A stretch of DNA of 64,000 nucleotides from Cephalopachus bancanus (Eukaryota; Chordata; Mammalia; Primates; Tarsiidae), in contig JAPVLO010000617.1 of the NCBI GenBank assembly GCA_027257055.1, positions 868,001 through 932,000 on the forward strand. Direction: 5' to 3'. Below are positions 1 to 11,181 of this stretch, piece after piece. Below the pieces are notes generated by a model. It did no database searches, was not told the DNA's origin, and saw only the letters and a list, made by a program, of their open reading frames with translations. The number at the start of each line of letters is the position of its first letter. The first letter of the stretch is position 1. Made by a program: the position numbers and the translations under genes.

Positions 1-927
1 CATGGAATATTTTTCCCTTTGTGTCTTCTTGGATTTCTTTGAGCAGTGTTTTGTAATTCTCATTGGTAAAGGTCTTTAACTTCTCTGGTTAGGAAGATGC
101 TGAGCTATTTCATTTTTTTGTGGCTTTTGTGAATGGGATTGTGCTTTTAATTTGGGTCTCTGCCTGCTTGTTGTCGGTGTATAGGAATGCAACTGTCTTT
201 TGCACATTTATTTTGTACCCTGAGACTTTGCCAAAGTCCTTTATCGGTGCATGCAGGTTTTTGACAGATTCTCTTGGATTTTCAAGGTATAGGATCATAT
301 CATCAGCAAAGAGATAACTTGACCTCCTCTTTCCCTATTTGGGTGCCCGGGATTTCCTTCTTTTGTCTAATTGCCTGAGCTAAGACTTCCAACACAATGT
401 TGAACAAGAGGGGTGAGAGTGGGCAGCCTTGTCTTGTTCCAATTTTTAGGGGAAATGTTTCCAGTTTCTGTCCATTTAGCAATATGTTAGCTGTGTGTTT
501 ATCGTAGGTAGCACTTACTCTTTTGAGGTATGCTCCTTCTATACCTAGGTGTTTGAGGGTTTTTATCAAGAAGGGATGCTGGATTTTTTTCAAAAGCTTT
601 TTCTGCATCTAATGAGATAATCATGTGGTTCTTGTTTTTACATCTGTTGATGTATTTAATTACATTTATGGTCTTGTGAATGTTGAACCAACCCTGCATC
701 CTGGGATGAAGCCTACTTGGTCATGGTGGATGGTTTTTGAGATGTGTTTTTGGATCTGATTTGCTAGAATTTTGTTGAGGATTTTTACATCTATGTTCAT
801 AAGGGATATTGGCATAGTTCTCTTTTTTTGTTGGATTTTTACCCGGTTTGGGTATCAGTGTGATGTTAGCTTTGTAAAATGATTTAGGGAGAATTCCATC
901 TTTCTCAGTTGCCTGGAATACTTTCTT

Positions 928-1211
928 TCTTTTTTTTTTTTGAGTTGGAGTCTCACTCCTTTGCCCAGGCTGGAGTACAGTGGCACGTACCCTCACGGTC
1001 ACCCTAGCGTCGGCCTGCTAGGCTCTGGCAATCCTTCCGCCTCAGCTTTCCAAGTACCTGGACTACAGGCATGCTACCATGCCTGGCTATTTTTTATTTT
1101 ATTGTAGAGACAAGGTCTTGCCAAGTTGCCTGGGCTGGTCTCGAACCCGAAGGCTCAGGCAATCCACTTGCCTCGGCCTCCCAAAGTGCTGGGATTGTAG
1201 GCTGAGCCACC
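928..1211 (-). mobile_element. Alu inside L1 ORF2
   Basis: Full-length antisense Alu with a T-rich tail at its left end, interrupting L1 ORF2. Short ACTTTC repeats on both sides are a plausible target-site duplication. Confidence 0.93.
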
Positions 1212-1893
1212 AACTTTCAAAAGGATTGGTATCAGCTCTTCCATGTACGTTTTGTAGAATTCTGCCTGACAGCCTTCCAGTCCAGGGCTTTTTTTTTTTT
1301 GTAGGTAGTTTTTGTATGACAGAGTCTATTTCCTGGGTTGTTATTGGTCTGTTGAATGTCAACCTGGGGAGGTCTATTTCCTGGATCGTTATTGGTCTAT
1401 TTAGTTTCAACCTGGGGAGGTTGTGTGATGCCACAAAGTCCTCCATTTCATTTAGGTTATCAAGTTTGTTTCCATGCAGGTGTACATAGTAATCTCTGAT
1501 AATCTTTTGTATTTCTTCGGGTCAGTTGTGATTTGATCTTTTGTATTTCTGATTGTGTTTATTTGGGCTTTTTCCTCTCTTTTTCTTGGTCATTCTGGCT
1601 AGGGGGTCCATCAATTTTGTTAATTCTTTCAAAAAATCAGTTTTTTGTTTAGCTTATGTTTTCTATGATATTTTTGTCTTCTATGTCCCATATTTGGGCT
1701 CTTGTTTTGGTGATTTAGAATCTTCTGTTAAAGTTTGGGTTTTGGTAGTCTTCTCTTTCTAGCTCCCTTAGGTGATTTGTTAGGCTCTCCACTTGTGATC
1801 TTTCCGTTTTTTTGATGTGTGCTTGTAGAGCTATAAATTCCCCTCTTAGAACTGATTTCATGGCATCCCTGAGGTTTTCGTAAGATATTTCTT

Positions 1894-2187
1894 TTTTTTG
1901 TTTGTTTGTTTTTTGAGTTGGAGTCTCACTCTGTCGCCCAGACTGGAGTGCAGTGGCCGTTCCCGGCCACCACAGCCTCATCTGCTGGGCTCTGGCGATC
2001 CTTCCGCCTCAGCCTTCCAAGGAGCTGGAATTACGGGCATGCGCTACCACGCCCAGCTGATTTTTTGATTTATTGTAGAGATGAGGTCTCGCTGCTCAGG
2101 CGGGTCTCAAACCCGTGGGCTCAGGCAATCCACTCACCTCAGTCTCCCAAAGGTGCAGGATTACAGGCTGAGCCACCGAACCCGGCT
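1894..2187 (-). mobile_element. Alu inside L1 ORF2, 11-bp TSD
   Basis: Antisense lineage-type Alu. AGATATTTCTT at 1883-1893 is repeated at 2188-2198, giving a clean target-site duplication. Confidence 0.96.
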
Positions 2188-3102
2188 AGATATTTCTTTA
2201 TTTTCATTTGTTTCCAGGAATCTTTTAATTTTTGTTTTGATTTCAGTGTTGACCCACTAGTTGTTAAGCATCATGCTCTTTAGTCTTCGTGTCATTGTGG
2301 GGTTTGGGGAAATGTTGTTAGTGTTGATATTTATTTTTATTCCACTGTGGTCTGAGATTGTGCATGGCAACATTTCAACCTTATGGAATTTGTTTATGCT
2401 TGATTTATGGCCAAGGATGTGATTGATCTTGGAGTACATTTCATGTATTGATGAGTAGAATGTATATTCTGTGGTTGTTGGATGGAAATAATCTGTAGGT
2501 ATATATTAAGTTCATTTGGTCGAGTGTCAAGTTTAGGTTCTGGATCTCCTTATTGATTTTTGCCTCAATGATCTATCTAGGGCTACTAGTGGAGTATTCA
2601 AGTCCCCTGCTATAATAGTGTTAGAGTCAATATCGTTTTTTAGTTTACTTAGTAGTTGGTTTATAAATACTGGTGCTCTTGTGTTGGGTGTATATATGTT
2701 TAGGGTGGATAGTTCTTGTTGATGGATTGATCCTTTTATCATTATGTAGTGTCCTTTTGCATCTTTTAAAATTTTTGATAGCTTAAAGGTTGTTTGTCTG
2801 ATATTAAGATTGCAACTCCTGCCTTCTCTTGTGATCCATTTGCCTGGAAACTCATTTTCCATCCTTTAACTTTGAGTCTGTGTGCTTCCCTTGTAGTGAG
2901 ATGAGTCTCCTGGATTCAGTATATAATTGGATCATGATTTTTTTGTTCAGTTTGTCATTTTGTGTCTTTTCAGTGGTGCATTTAGTCCATTCACATTCAG
3001 GCTGATTATTGAAATGTGATTGTTTATTGCTGTCAAGGTTCTTATAAAGTTTTTTGTTTTCTTGTTTTCTTTTGGCTTTGGGGTTGATGTATGTGGGTGT
3101 TT

Positions 3103-3945
3103 TCAAGTTTCTTGTTGCACTGTGTTCTCTGTTGATTCTGTGCTCTGCTGTTCTCTTGGGAAGTGTGTAGTCATTCTTTTTTTCTTTCTTAATACCTTTT
3201 TAAGTGTCTCCTGTAGAGCTGGTCTGGAAGCTGCATAATCTCTTAGGGATTGGATGTCTGGGAAGGATTTTAATTCTCCATCACTGATGAAGCCGAACTT
3301 GACTGGATAGGAAATTCTTGGTTGAAATTGTTTATCTTTGAGGACTTTGAATATAATACTCCAGTCTCTTCTTGCTTGTAGTGTTTCTGCCGATAGGTCT
3401 GCTGCTATTCTAATTGGTTTTCCCTGGTAGGTAGCCTGACCTTTCTCTCTTGCTGCCTTTAGGATTTTTTCTTTTGTGCCTACTTTATGTAGGTGAATTA
3501 CTGTGTGTCTAGGGGTCGGTCTTCTCATTTGATATCTTGTGGGAGTTCTCTGTATCTCTTGTGCTTGGCTGGTCACAGCTCTAATGAGATGGGGAAAGTT
3601 TTCTTGGATTACCTCCTGGAATACTTGCTCCAAGTTGTTCTCCATTTCCCTTTCTTCTTCTAGGATACCAGTCAGGCATAAGTTTGGCCTCTTGATATAA
3701 CCACACATCTCCTGTAGGTTTTGTTCTTTCTTTCTGAGTCTTCTTTCTATGATTTTTACAGATCTGGTTAATTCCATGTTCTGGTCTTCAAGTTCTGAGA
3801 TTCCTTCTTCAACTAGATTAATTCTACTTTCCATGCTTGTCATGTTGTTATTTATTTCTTGGATGAAATTTTTTATTGCCAAAATCTCTGTTACAAGTTC
3901 TTTCAGTGTTGCATTTTGTCTTTCTTGAGTCTTATTCACTAACCC
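3103..3945 (-). pseudogene. L1 ORF1 remnant, open for about 280 codons
   Basis: ORF1 encodes the trimeric RNA-binding chaperone of L1. The reading frame is open from the stop at 3946-3948 to 3103 but has no ATG at its head; the first plausible codon is a GTG at 3937-3939. An N-terminal coiled coil is visible (roughly residues 1-80), followed by the RRM-like segment with KRPNL and the C-terminal domain with ETLQARRDW and FQPRISYP. An ATG at 3975-3977 is in a different frame, suggesting a frameshift that removed the authentic start. Confidence 0.9.
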
Positions 3946-3948
3946 CTA

Positions 3949-4392
3949 TTTTGGGGCCAGTTGTTAGTGACTTCCATTGTTTGGGCACCAAGGTCTGATT
4001 TTTCAGGAGTTTTGTATTTGGTGTACTTCAAATTACCTGAGGTCTTCCTTTTGTTTTTTCCTCATTTGTGACAGATCTCTTGTTTTTCTCTTTAGTTCTG
4101 TTATTCAGTGTCAGTGGGAGAGGCTTTCCCTTCTGATGTTTCCTCAGTCCTCTATTCTTCCCTGATTTGGGCTCTGGATTTGTTCTATTTTGAAATAGGT
4201 TGGTGGATGGGAAGCTTTGCTATCTCTTGTAGTTTTTGAAATTCAAATAAAGTAGGGGATGGGGCACTAGGATTCAGAAACTACTTGCAATTACAGTGTT
4301 CACTTATTGTGATATGTGTACCATGAAACCCCACTTCCCACCACCACTCTATATGATGATGCAAAGCAGAAATCAGTGCAAAAAACAATTGA

Positions 4393-4449
<57 letters not shown>

Positions 4450-6121
4450 TACACCCCCCTCCCCAAACAAACTGGAATAACAACAAAGTGAAACAAATCA
4501 ACAACAAAAAAACCAAGAAAGCTAAGCACATACACACATGCCTAGCATAAAGTGAATAGAGAAGAAAACCCCCTGGGGTGTGGGGTGGGGGGCGATGGAA
4601 TTCAGGTCACACATATATTGATACACACCTTAAACTATAAAAAATAAAAATAAAAAACCCAGAAGAACCAAAGAACAAAAAAAACCCAACAACAACAAAA
4701 TTGAAAGATGAACACTCAATCATTCACATACACACATAAACAGAAAATGACAAAAGAAACAGAAAAAGAAAAAAAAAATACTTGGGGGGAGCAGATCAGC
4801 CCCTCACACACACATTCATGCACAGAGGAAAAATATTTAAAAATAGATGAACTAACAAACAAACAGTCAAAAAATTAAAAAAATTTTTTTAAAAAATTGA
4901 AACTTAAAAAAAAACCCTGGCCTCTTGTGGCAGGCTCTGTAATTGTTCCTCTAATCTGATCTCTCCTGCAGCGCCTCCTCTTTCACTCTCTTTTCAGTGT
5001 CTGGAGCAGGGTAGGAGGAGGGGCAGTAGAGGTGGGTGGGGCTGCAGTCCTCCCCTCACACTTTTGTATGGTGGGAGATCTCCTCTGGTTGGGAGGTACA
5101 GGATTGTCTCTTCCCCAGGTATATACTGGTGGGGGTGGGGAGGAAGGGTACCTCAGCCAGGCCTATCCTGGAATGGAGTTCTCCTATTGCTACTGACATC
5201 TAGGCTCTGTCTGGGTTTGTCCCTCTCAGTCCTGACTCAGTTGTGTGAGTCTGATGTTCAGAGGATTGCTGGGGAGGAGGGGGTTTGGGACTGATCTCTT
5301 CCTCGTCCTTTTCTGGCTATACCCTTTGTCCTGCAGCTGGATCAGGGTAGTGGGTGGGGCGCCTGGAACTCAGCACTCGGCAGGTCCCTCTGAAGTTTGT
5401 GCTTTCAGGATAGTCCTTCTGGGTCATGATCAATCCCTGAGTAGTTGATCCGCCAGTCACAGAGATCGAGTCTGTTGATCCATGGTGAGCACTTTCCTGC
5501 CCCACCTTCAAGATGGTGGTGGGGTGCCTCTTTTTGCCCTCTTCCATGGGACTTTGCCTCTGGGCTTCCTCTGCAGCCTCTTCTGCCAGTGCCATGCCAG
5601 ATGCTGAAGTGGTGAGGCAAAGCCAGGAGCCGGCAGTCTCTCTCCTGCTGTACCGGTGAGGGAGAGCCTGGGGTGATATTTTCTCACTGCTTTTGTCAGT
5701 TAAAAGTAAAATAATGGTGATAGGCCTCTGTGATCTGGCAAGAGCCAGGGATGATGCAGAGAAGCTGCAGCACCAGCTGGTGCACCAGGGGCCTGGCCAC
5801 TTGCTCACGAGCCTCCACTTAGATGGTCTCTCCCAGCATTTTCTTCCCAGGGAGGGTTTATTGATTAAAAAAAAAAGAAAGAAAAGAAAAGAAAATGGCG
5901 CTTGACTTCTGTATCCCGGGAATCACTAGGGTTCAAGCCCATTAGCTGTGGCACCAGACGCTGCACCAGGAGAGCCCTGGCCGCCAGCTCCCTAGCCCTC
6001 ACTAAGTCAGCAACTCACATGCCTGCTCGCTCAGCAGCATGTACACAACATTTTCCATACACTCATTCACTCACACGGGGACTTGGAGTCTGACTGGCTT
6101 GGACACCATCTTCCCTCCCCT
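3949..6121 (-). promoter_or_regulatory. L1 5' region with YY1-like start motif
   Basis: This stretch runs from ORF1 to the L1 5' end. The outer part (about 4920-6121) is GC-rich leader-like DNA. The inner part (about 4260-4920) is an A/CA-rich block on the plus strand. The extreme 5' end carries AAGATGG (minus strand, near 6107-6113), the core bound by YY1 at L1 promoters. Whether the A-rich block is an original part of this L1 lineage or a later expansion cannot be decided by eye. Confidence 0.7.
4399..4445. repeat. (CA)n microsatellite
   Basis: An essentially perfect AC dinucleotide run of about 23 units within the 5' region of the L1. Confidence 0.97.
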
Positions 6122-6400
6122 CTTCATTTATTTTTATGACTGAATTATTTTCCACTGTATAGATAATACCACATTTTGTTTATCCATTCATTTGCTGATG
6201 GACATTTGAGTTCTACTTTTTAGCTATTTATGAGTCATGCTCCATGAATGTTTGGGCACAAGTTTTCATATGAACATAAGGTTTCTGTTTTCTTGGGTCT
6301 AGATCTAGGAGAATTGCTGAGCCACGTAGTAACTTTGTTTTAAACTTTTTGAGAAACCACCAAACTGTTCTTTACAGCTGTCTTTTCATTCTTTTGTCTG
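6122..6400 (-). mobile_element. Old L1M-type 3' fragment
   Basis: The plus strand resembles the reverse complement of an old L1 3' region: TGATGGACATTTG, then a 'gagaattgctgagcc' segment, then 'aaaccaccaaactgttc'. It forms the insertion target of the younger L1 to its left. Confidence 0.7.
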
Positions 6401-6404
6401 AGTA

Positions 6405-6562
6405 TGTGATGGAGTCTTACTGTTTAGTCCAGGCTGGAATGTAGTAGCTATTCTCGGGTGCCACCATAGCACACTAAAGCCTCAGACTCCTGTCTTCAAG
6501 CAGTTGTCTTGCCTTAGCCTCCTGAGTGCCTGGGATTACATGTGTGTGGTACCACATCTAGC
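6405..6562 (-). mobile_element. Diverged Alu half / FLAM-like monomer
   Basis: About 160 bp of antisense, strongly diverged Alu sequence covering one monomer ('ggagtcttactg', 'cctgggattaca'). It is older than most Alus here. Confidence 0.7.
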
Positions 6563-6564
6563 TT

Positions 6565-6680
6565 CTCTTTCTGTTCTCATTCATAATATTGGGTATCCAT
6601 TTTTTTTTCTTTTTTTTTTGAGTTGGTCAAAAAAAAAAAAAAAAATGGATACCCAATATTATGAATGAGAACAGAAAGAG
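6565..6680. repeat. 44-bp perfect inverted repeat, 28-bp loop
   Basis: The left arm 6565-6608 begins CTCTTTCTGTTCTC and ends in T's. The right arm 6637-6680 is its exact reverse complement, ending in AACAGAAAGAG. The loop holds the remaining Alu tail and 'gagttggtc'. The right arm lies within the Alu body. Confidence 0.97.
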
Positions 6681-6946
6681 TTTGTCGCCTAGACTGGAGA
6701 GTGTAGTGGCACGCTCCTAGTCACCGCAGCCTTGACCTGCTGGGCTCCAGCGGTCCTTCTACCTCAGCCTTGCAAGTATCCGGAACTACAGGCGGGTGCT
6801 ACCACGCCTGGCTAATTTTCGATTTATTGTAGAGGCAAGGTCTCGCCAAGTTGCCTGGGTGGGTCTCTGACCCGCAGGCTCAGGCAATCCACTCGCCTCG
6901 GCCTCTCAAAGTGCTGGGATTACAGGCTGAGCCACTGAACCCGGTC
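6599..6946 (-). mobile_element. Alu carrying an inverted copy of its own flank
   Basis: Antisense Alu flanked by near-identical repeats (AATATTGGGTATCC at 6585-6598, AATATGGGATATCT at 6947-6960). Right after the 'gagttgg' near its 3' end, about ten expected bases are replaced by a fold-back copy of the left flank and T-tail (6637-6680). See the inverted repeat entry. Confidence 0.9.
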
Positions 6947-7544
6947 AATATGGGATATCTTATGTTTTGTCTTTTTTTTTTTTTTTTCTTAATTGGTTAA
7001 CTGATTGTTTTCATTTTTTCCACTAGAGAATCCTCTCTCTGAGATTTAGCTATCACTTATATTGTTTTAGAATTTTTCTAGTTCACCAATTTCTATTGTC
7101 TTTATTATTCCTGTCTTGAAGTTTATTTTGTTAATTTTCTGATTTTGAATTGAATTATTAATTTGTTTAATTTTTACATAGAAATGAAGTAGTCATCTTT
7201 GTATTTTGTTTTAAGTCAATTTTGGCTAAATTCTGTTGATTATGATATATGATAGTTTTAGATAAATTTTTAGATACTACTCAGTTCCTTTTTCCTTCCT
7301 TTCTTTGCCTAAGAAGTTATTTAGAAAATTGATAGTTTTCAAAAATTTGGCTTTTGCTTTGTTTTTGATTTCTTTTTTATTTGAAAATGTTTTTTAAAAA
7401 TTTGCATTGGTAATAGATGCATATATATGAAATTCAAAAGTTTATGTAGTGAAGAGTAAATATCTTTCCTACCCCAACTACCGGTAATCCAGGTCCTCTC
7501 TCCCAGAGGCAACTATTGTTCCTAGTTAAAAAAAAAAAATTTCA
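6947..7544. other. AT-rich intronic DNA, probable old LINE fragment
   Basis: A T-run near 6971 is followed by AT-rich sequence with no ORF. The segment around 7430-7530, 'cccagaggcaactattg', resembles a common old L1 3' region; family uncertain. Nothing else recognised. Confidence 0.4.
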
Positions 7545-7833
7545 GCCGGGCTCGGTGGCTCAGCCTGTAATCCCGCGCCTTGGGAGGCTGAGGTGAGTGG
7601 ATTGCCTGAGCCCGCGGGTTTGAGACCCGCCTGGGCAACTTGGTGAGACCTCATCTCTACAATAAATCAAAAAATTAGCCGGGTGTGGTAGCGCGCGCCT
7701 GTAATTCCAGCTACTTGGAAGGCTGAGGCGGAAGGATCGCCGGAGCCTAGCAGGTCGAGGCTGTGGTGGCCAGGAGCGGCCACTGCACTCCAGTCTGGGT
7801 GACAGAGTGAGACTCCAACTAAAAAAAAAAAAA
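7545..7833 (+). mobile_element. Alu, tarsier-type, sense
   Basis: Full-length sense Alu beginning GCCGGGCTCGGTGGCTCAG and ending in an A-tail at 7821-7833. It is a good example of the lineage form. Confidence 0.96.
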
Positions 7834-7892
7834 TTTTTTTTCAGAGTTTATTTTATGCATTTACAAACATACTACATGAATATATAAATCTC

Positions 7893-8100
7893 CCCCCTTT
7901 TCTTGGCAACAAGGTCCCTCTCTGTTGCCTAGGCTTGAGTGCATTGGTATAATGATAGCTCACTGCAGCTTCAGTTTCCTGGGCTCAAGTGATCCTCCTG
8001 CCTCAACCTCCTGATTAGCTAGGACCACAGATGGAAGTCATTCTCCTGCCTCGGCCTCCCAAATCCCTGGAATTGCAGGTGTAAGCGATCGTGCTCAGCT
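7893..8100 (-). mobile_element. Old Alu, antisense, partly deleted
   Basis: Diverged antisense Alu ('ggtccctctctgttgcctagg' through 'aattgcaggtgtaag') with part of the right arm missing. Confidence 0.85.
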
Positions 8101-8314
8101 TATAAATCTATTTTATGAAATTATGTTACTATAAGTGAATTATTATAGTATACACAAATACTCTACATATTTTTCTTTTGTCACGTAACTGTGTATCTTG
8201 GAGATAGTTCCATTTTAGTTGTTTCGTAAATATTTTCTGGTTAGAAATATGGTCTAAATTGTGTATATATTTTGGAATTATTCGTTGGGTAACAGTCAAT
8301 TTAAAAAGATTTTC

Positions 8315-8610
8315 TGACTGGGTGCGGTGGCTCAAGTCTGTAATCCCAGCACTTTGGGAGGCTAAGGTGAGGGGATTACCTGAGCCCTTGGGTTTGAGAA
8401 CAACCTGGGCAACTTAGCAAGACCTCATCTCTATAATAAATAAAAAAATTAGCCAGGCATGGTAGCACATGCCTGTAGTTCTGGCTACTTGGAAGGCTGA
8501 GGCGGAAGGATCACCTGAGCCCAGCAGGTCAACACTGGGGTGACCGTGAGCATGCCACTGCACTCTAGCTTGGATGACGGAGTGAGATTCCAACTCAAAA
8601 AAAAAAAAAG
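8315..8610 (+). mobile_element. Alu, sense, 12-bp TSD
   Basis: Full-length sense Alu. AAAAAGATTTTC at 8303-8314 is repeated at 8611-8622. Confidence 0.95.
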
Positions 8611-8697
8611 AAAAAGATTTTCCACTGGCACTTATAAGAAGATATTTGGGATAAGTGTAATTTATCATCAGCTATATCAACTTGGAGTACATGGTTA

Positions 8698-8792
8698 ACT
8701 TCTATGAAAATTTAACTTCTACGAAAATTTTTCTATTTTCTATGAAAATATTTTCTATTTTCTATGAAAATTTAACTTCTTTGAAAATTTAC
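8698..8792. repeat. Degenerate minisatellite
   Basis: Several imperfect units built on 'ttctatgaaaattt' (about 18-24 bp each) in tandem. Confidence 0.75.
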
Positions 8793-8926
8793 TCATATTT
8801 TTATGAGTATGTGCACGAGAGTTTTCTTCTTGGAAGAATCAGGGTCCACAGCTTTTATCAGATTCTTATAGGAATCCATAGTCTACCAATAGGACTGGGG
8901 TTTACATACTGTTGTACTTTGCTTAA

Positions 8927-9210
<284 letters not shown>

Positions 9211-9412
9211 TGTTTGTTTAATTTGTAAAGTACTGGCATACCTGGGAGATATAGTTGTTTAGTTCCAGACCTCTGTAATAAAGTGAATATCATACTGATG
9301 CAAGTCACATAATTTTGGGTTTCCCAGTGTATATAAACATTATGTTTATAATATACTGTAGTCCAGTAAGTGTGCATTGTGTCTACCAAAGCAGTGCGCA
9401 TGCCTTAATTTA

Positions 9413-9712
9413 CTTATTTTTTATTTATTTTTTGAGTTGGAGTCTTACTTTGTTACCCAGACTGGAGTGCAGTGGTTGCTCCCGGCCACTGCAGCCTCAA
9501 CTTGCTGTGCTCCGGCGATCCTTCCACCTCAGCCTTCCGAGTAGCCAGAATTACAGGCACGCGCTACCACGCCTGGCTGATTTTTTTGATTTATTGTAGA
9601 GATGAGGTCTCGCCAAGTTGTCCAGGCGGGTCTCAAACCCGCGGGGTCAGGCAGTCCACTCACCTCAACCTCCCAAAGCGCGTGATTACAGGCTGAGCCA
9701 CTGAGCCTGGCT
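9413..9712 (-). mobile_element. Alu in Tigger1, 15-bp TSD
   Basis: Antisense lineage-type Alu. GCATGCCTTAATTTA at 9398-9412 is repeated exactly at 9713-9727. Confidence 0.97.
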
Positions 9713-9740
9713 GCATGCCTTAATTTAAAGATAATAAACA

Positions 9741-9941
9741 GTCAGGCACAGTGGTTCACACCTGTAATCCCTGCTGGTGTCTCTATAGTAAATAAAAAAA
9801 TTAGCTGGGTATAGTGGCATGTGCTTGTAGTTCCAGCTACTTGGAATGCTGAGGCAGAAGGATCGCCTGAGAGTAGCAGGTTGAAGTGTGGTGGCTGTGA
9901 GCATGACACTGCACTCCAGCCTGGGCGACAGTGACACTCTG
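9741..9941 (+). mobile_element. Alu with internal deletion, sense
   Basis: Sense Alu ('ggcacagtggttcac') in which most of the left-arm interior is missing. It ends without an A-tail directly against an L1-type tail. Confidence 0.85.
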
Positions 9942-10040
9942 TCATCAACAAGGGTACCTGCACAATGCATATTTGTATATTTAACCCTTAACAGTACCCC
10001 ACAATTTTTAAATAAAAAAATGTTATAAAAAAACATTAAG
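9942..10040 (+). mobile_element. Short L1 3'-end fragment
   Basis: Contains 'gggtacctgcacaatgcat' and 'cccttaacagtaccccaca' followed by A-rich tail. The same terminal sequence recurs at 29560-29664 and 43193-43372, so it is the 3' end of a repeated element, inferred to be the lineage's L1 3' UTR. Confidence 0.7.
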
Positions 10041-10569
10041 AGTAAATATCAAAAGAAATAAAAGATTCAAAAGAAAACAAACAAACAAAGAAACGAACCC
10101 TAAACAATGCTGATGCTCGTTTGAACTTTCAATGAATTGTAATCTTTTTGCTAGTGGAGCATCTTGCATCAATGACTGCTGGACTGATCAGGAGAATGGT
10201 TACTGAAGGTTGAGGTGCCTGGTGATTTCTTAAAATAAGAAAACAATGAAGTTTGCTGCATTGATTGACTCTTCTTTTCATGAAAGATTTCTCCTTAGCA
10301 AGTAATGTTGTTTGATAGCATTTTTTCCACAGTAGAACTTACTCCCCAATTGGAGTTAATTCTTTCAAACCCTGCCACTGCTTCACCGACGAAGTTTATG
10401 TAGTATTCTAAATCCTTTGTTGTGTTTTCAATAATGTTTGTAGCATCTTCACCAGGAGTATTTTTCATCTTAGGATACCACTTTATTTGCTTACTCATGA
10501 GAAACAATAGCTCATTCATTAAAGTTTTATCATGAGATTGCAGCAGCTCAGTTACATCTTTGGGCTCCA

Positions 10570-10857
10570 CTTTTTTTTTTGAGTTGGGGGTCTCACACTG
10601 TCACCCATGCTGGAGTAAAGTGGCATGATCACAGCTCACCTCAGCCTTGACCTCATGGGCTCAGGAGATCCTTCTGCCTCAGCCTCCAGAGTAACTGGGA
10701 CTATAAGTGCTACCACGCCTGGCTAATTTTTAATTTTTTTGCAGAGACAAAGTCTCGCTTTGTTGCCCAGGCTGGTCTTGAACTCCTGGGTTCAAGCAAT
10801 ACTCCCATCTTGGCCTCCTAAAGTGTTGGAATTACAGGTGTGATCCACAGTCCCGGG
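10570..10857 (-). mobile_element. Alu in Tigger1
   Basis: Antisense, moderately diverged Alu. The Tigger sequence resumes at 'ctacttctaattc', with a short CT-rich duplication at the junction. Confidence 0.93.
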
Positions 10858-11181
10858 CCTCTACTTCTAATTCTAATTTTCTTGCTCTTTCCACCTCATC
10901 TGCAGTTAATTCCTCCACTGAAGTCTTGAACCTCTTAAAGTCATTCATGAGGGTTGGAGTCAACTTCTTCTGAACTCCTGTTAATACTAATATTTTGGCT
11001 TTCTTCCATTAATTATGAATGTTCTCAATGGCATCTAGAATGGTGAATCCTTCCAGAAGGTTTTCAATTTACTTTGCCCAGATCTATTAGAGGAATCATT
11101 ACCTATGGTAGCTATAGCCTTAAATGTATTTCTTAAATGACAGGATTTGAAAGTCAGAATGACTTCTTTATCCATGGGCTG

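Larger units (their letters stand above)
1..3020 (-). pseudogene. L1 ORF2 remnant (endonuclease and reverse transcriptase)
   Basis: ORF2 encodes the endonuclease and reverse transcriptase that nick target DNA and copy L1 RNA. The N-terminal NVNGLN stretch of the endonuclease lies near 2960-3000 (minus). A GDLNTPL block (around 2590-2610) and the reverse-transcriptase block [13 protein letters not shown] (around 390-430) are readable. The catalytic FADD codons lie at 299-310 but are out of frame with the preceding block. At least three frameshifts plus two Alu insertions break the frame. The C-terminal part is beyond the window. Confidence 0.92.
1..6121 (-). mobile_element. LINE-1, antisense, 5' end intact, 3' part outside window
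   Basis: An L1 element read on the minus strand. The window opens inside ORF2 (reverse transcriptase), then come the ORF2 endonuclease region, ORF1 and a long 5' region. The 5' terminus is near 6121, where the minus strand reads GAGGGGAGGGAAGATGG, the usual L1 start with a YY1-type AAGATGG core. Two Alus (928-1211, 1894-2187) are inserted in ORF2. Frameshifts and stops in both ORFs make it inactive. The 3' end and target-site duplication lie outside the window. ORF1 similarity to primate L1 is clear by eye. Confidence 0.95.

Noticed and set aside
4281..4550. Open frames with long VCVCVC or THTHTH runs (also near 23857-24099, 26059-26294, 46702, 61978-62362)
   Set aside because: Products of CA/GT microsatellites, not proteins.
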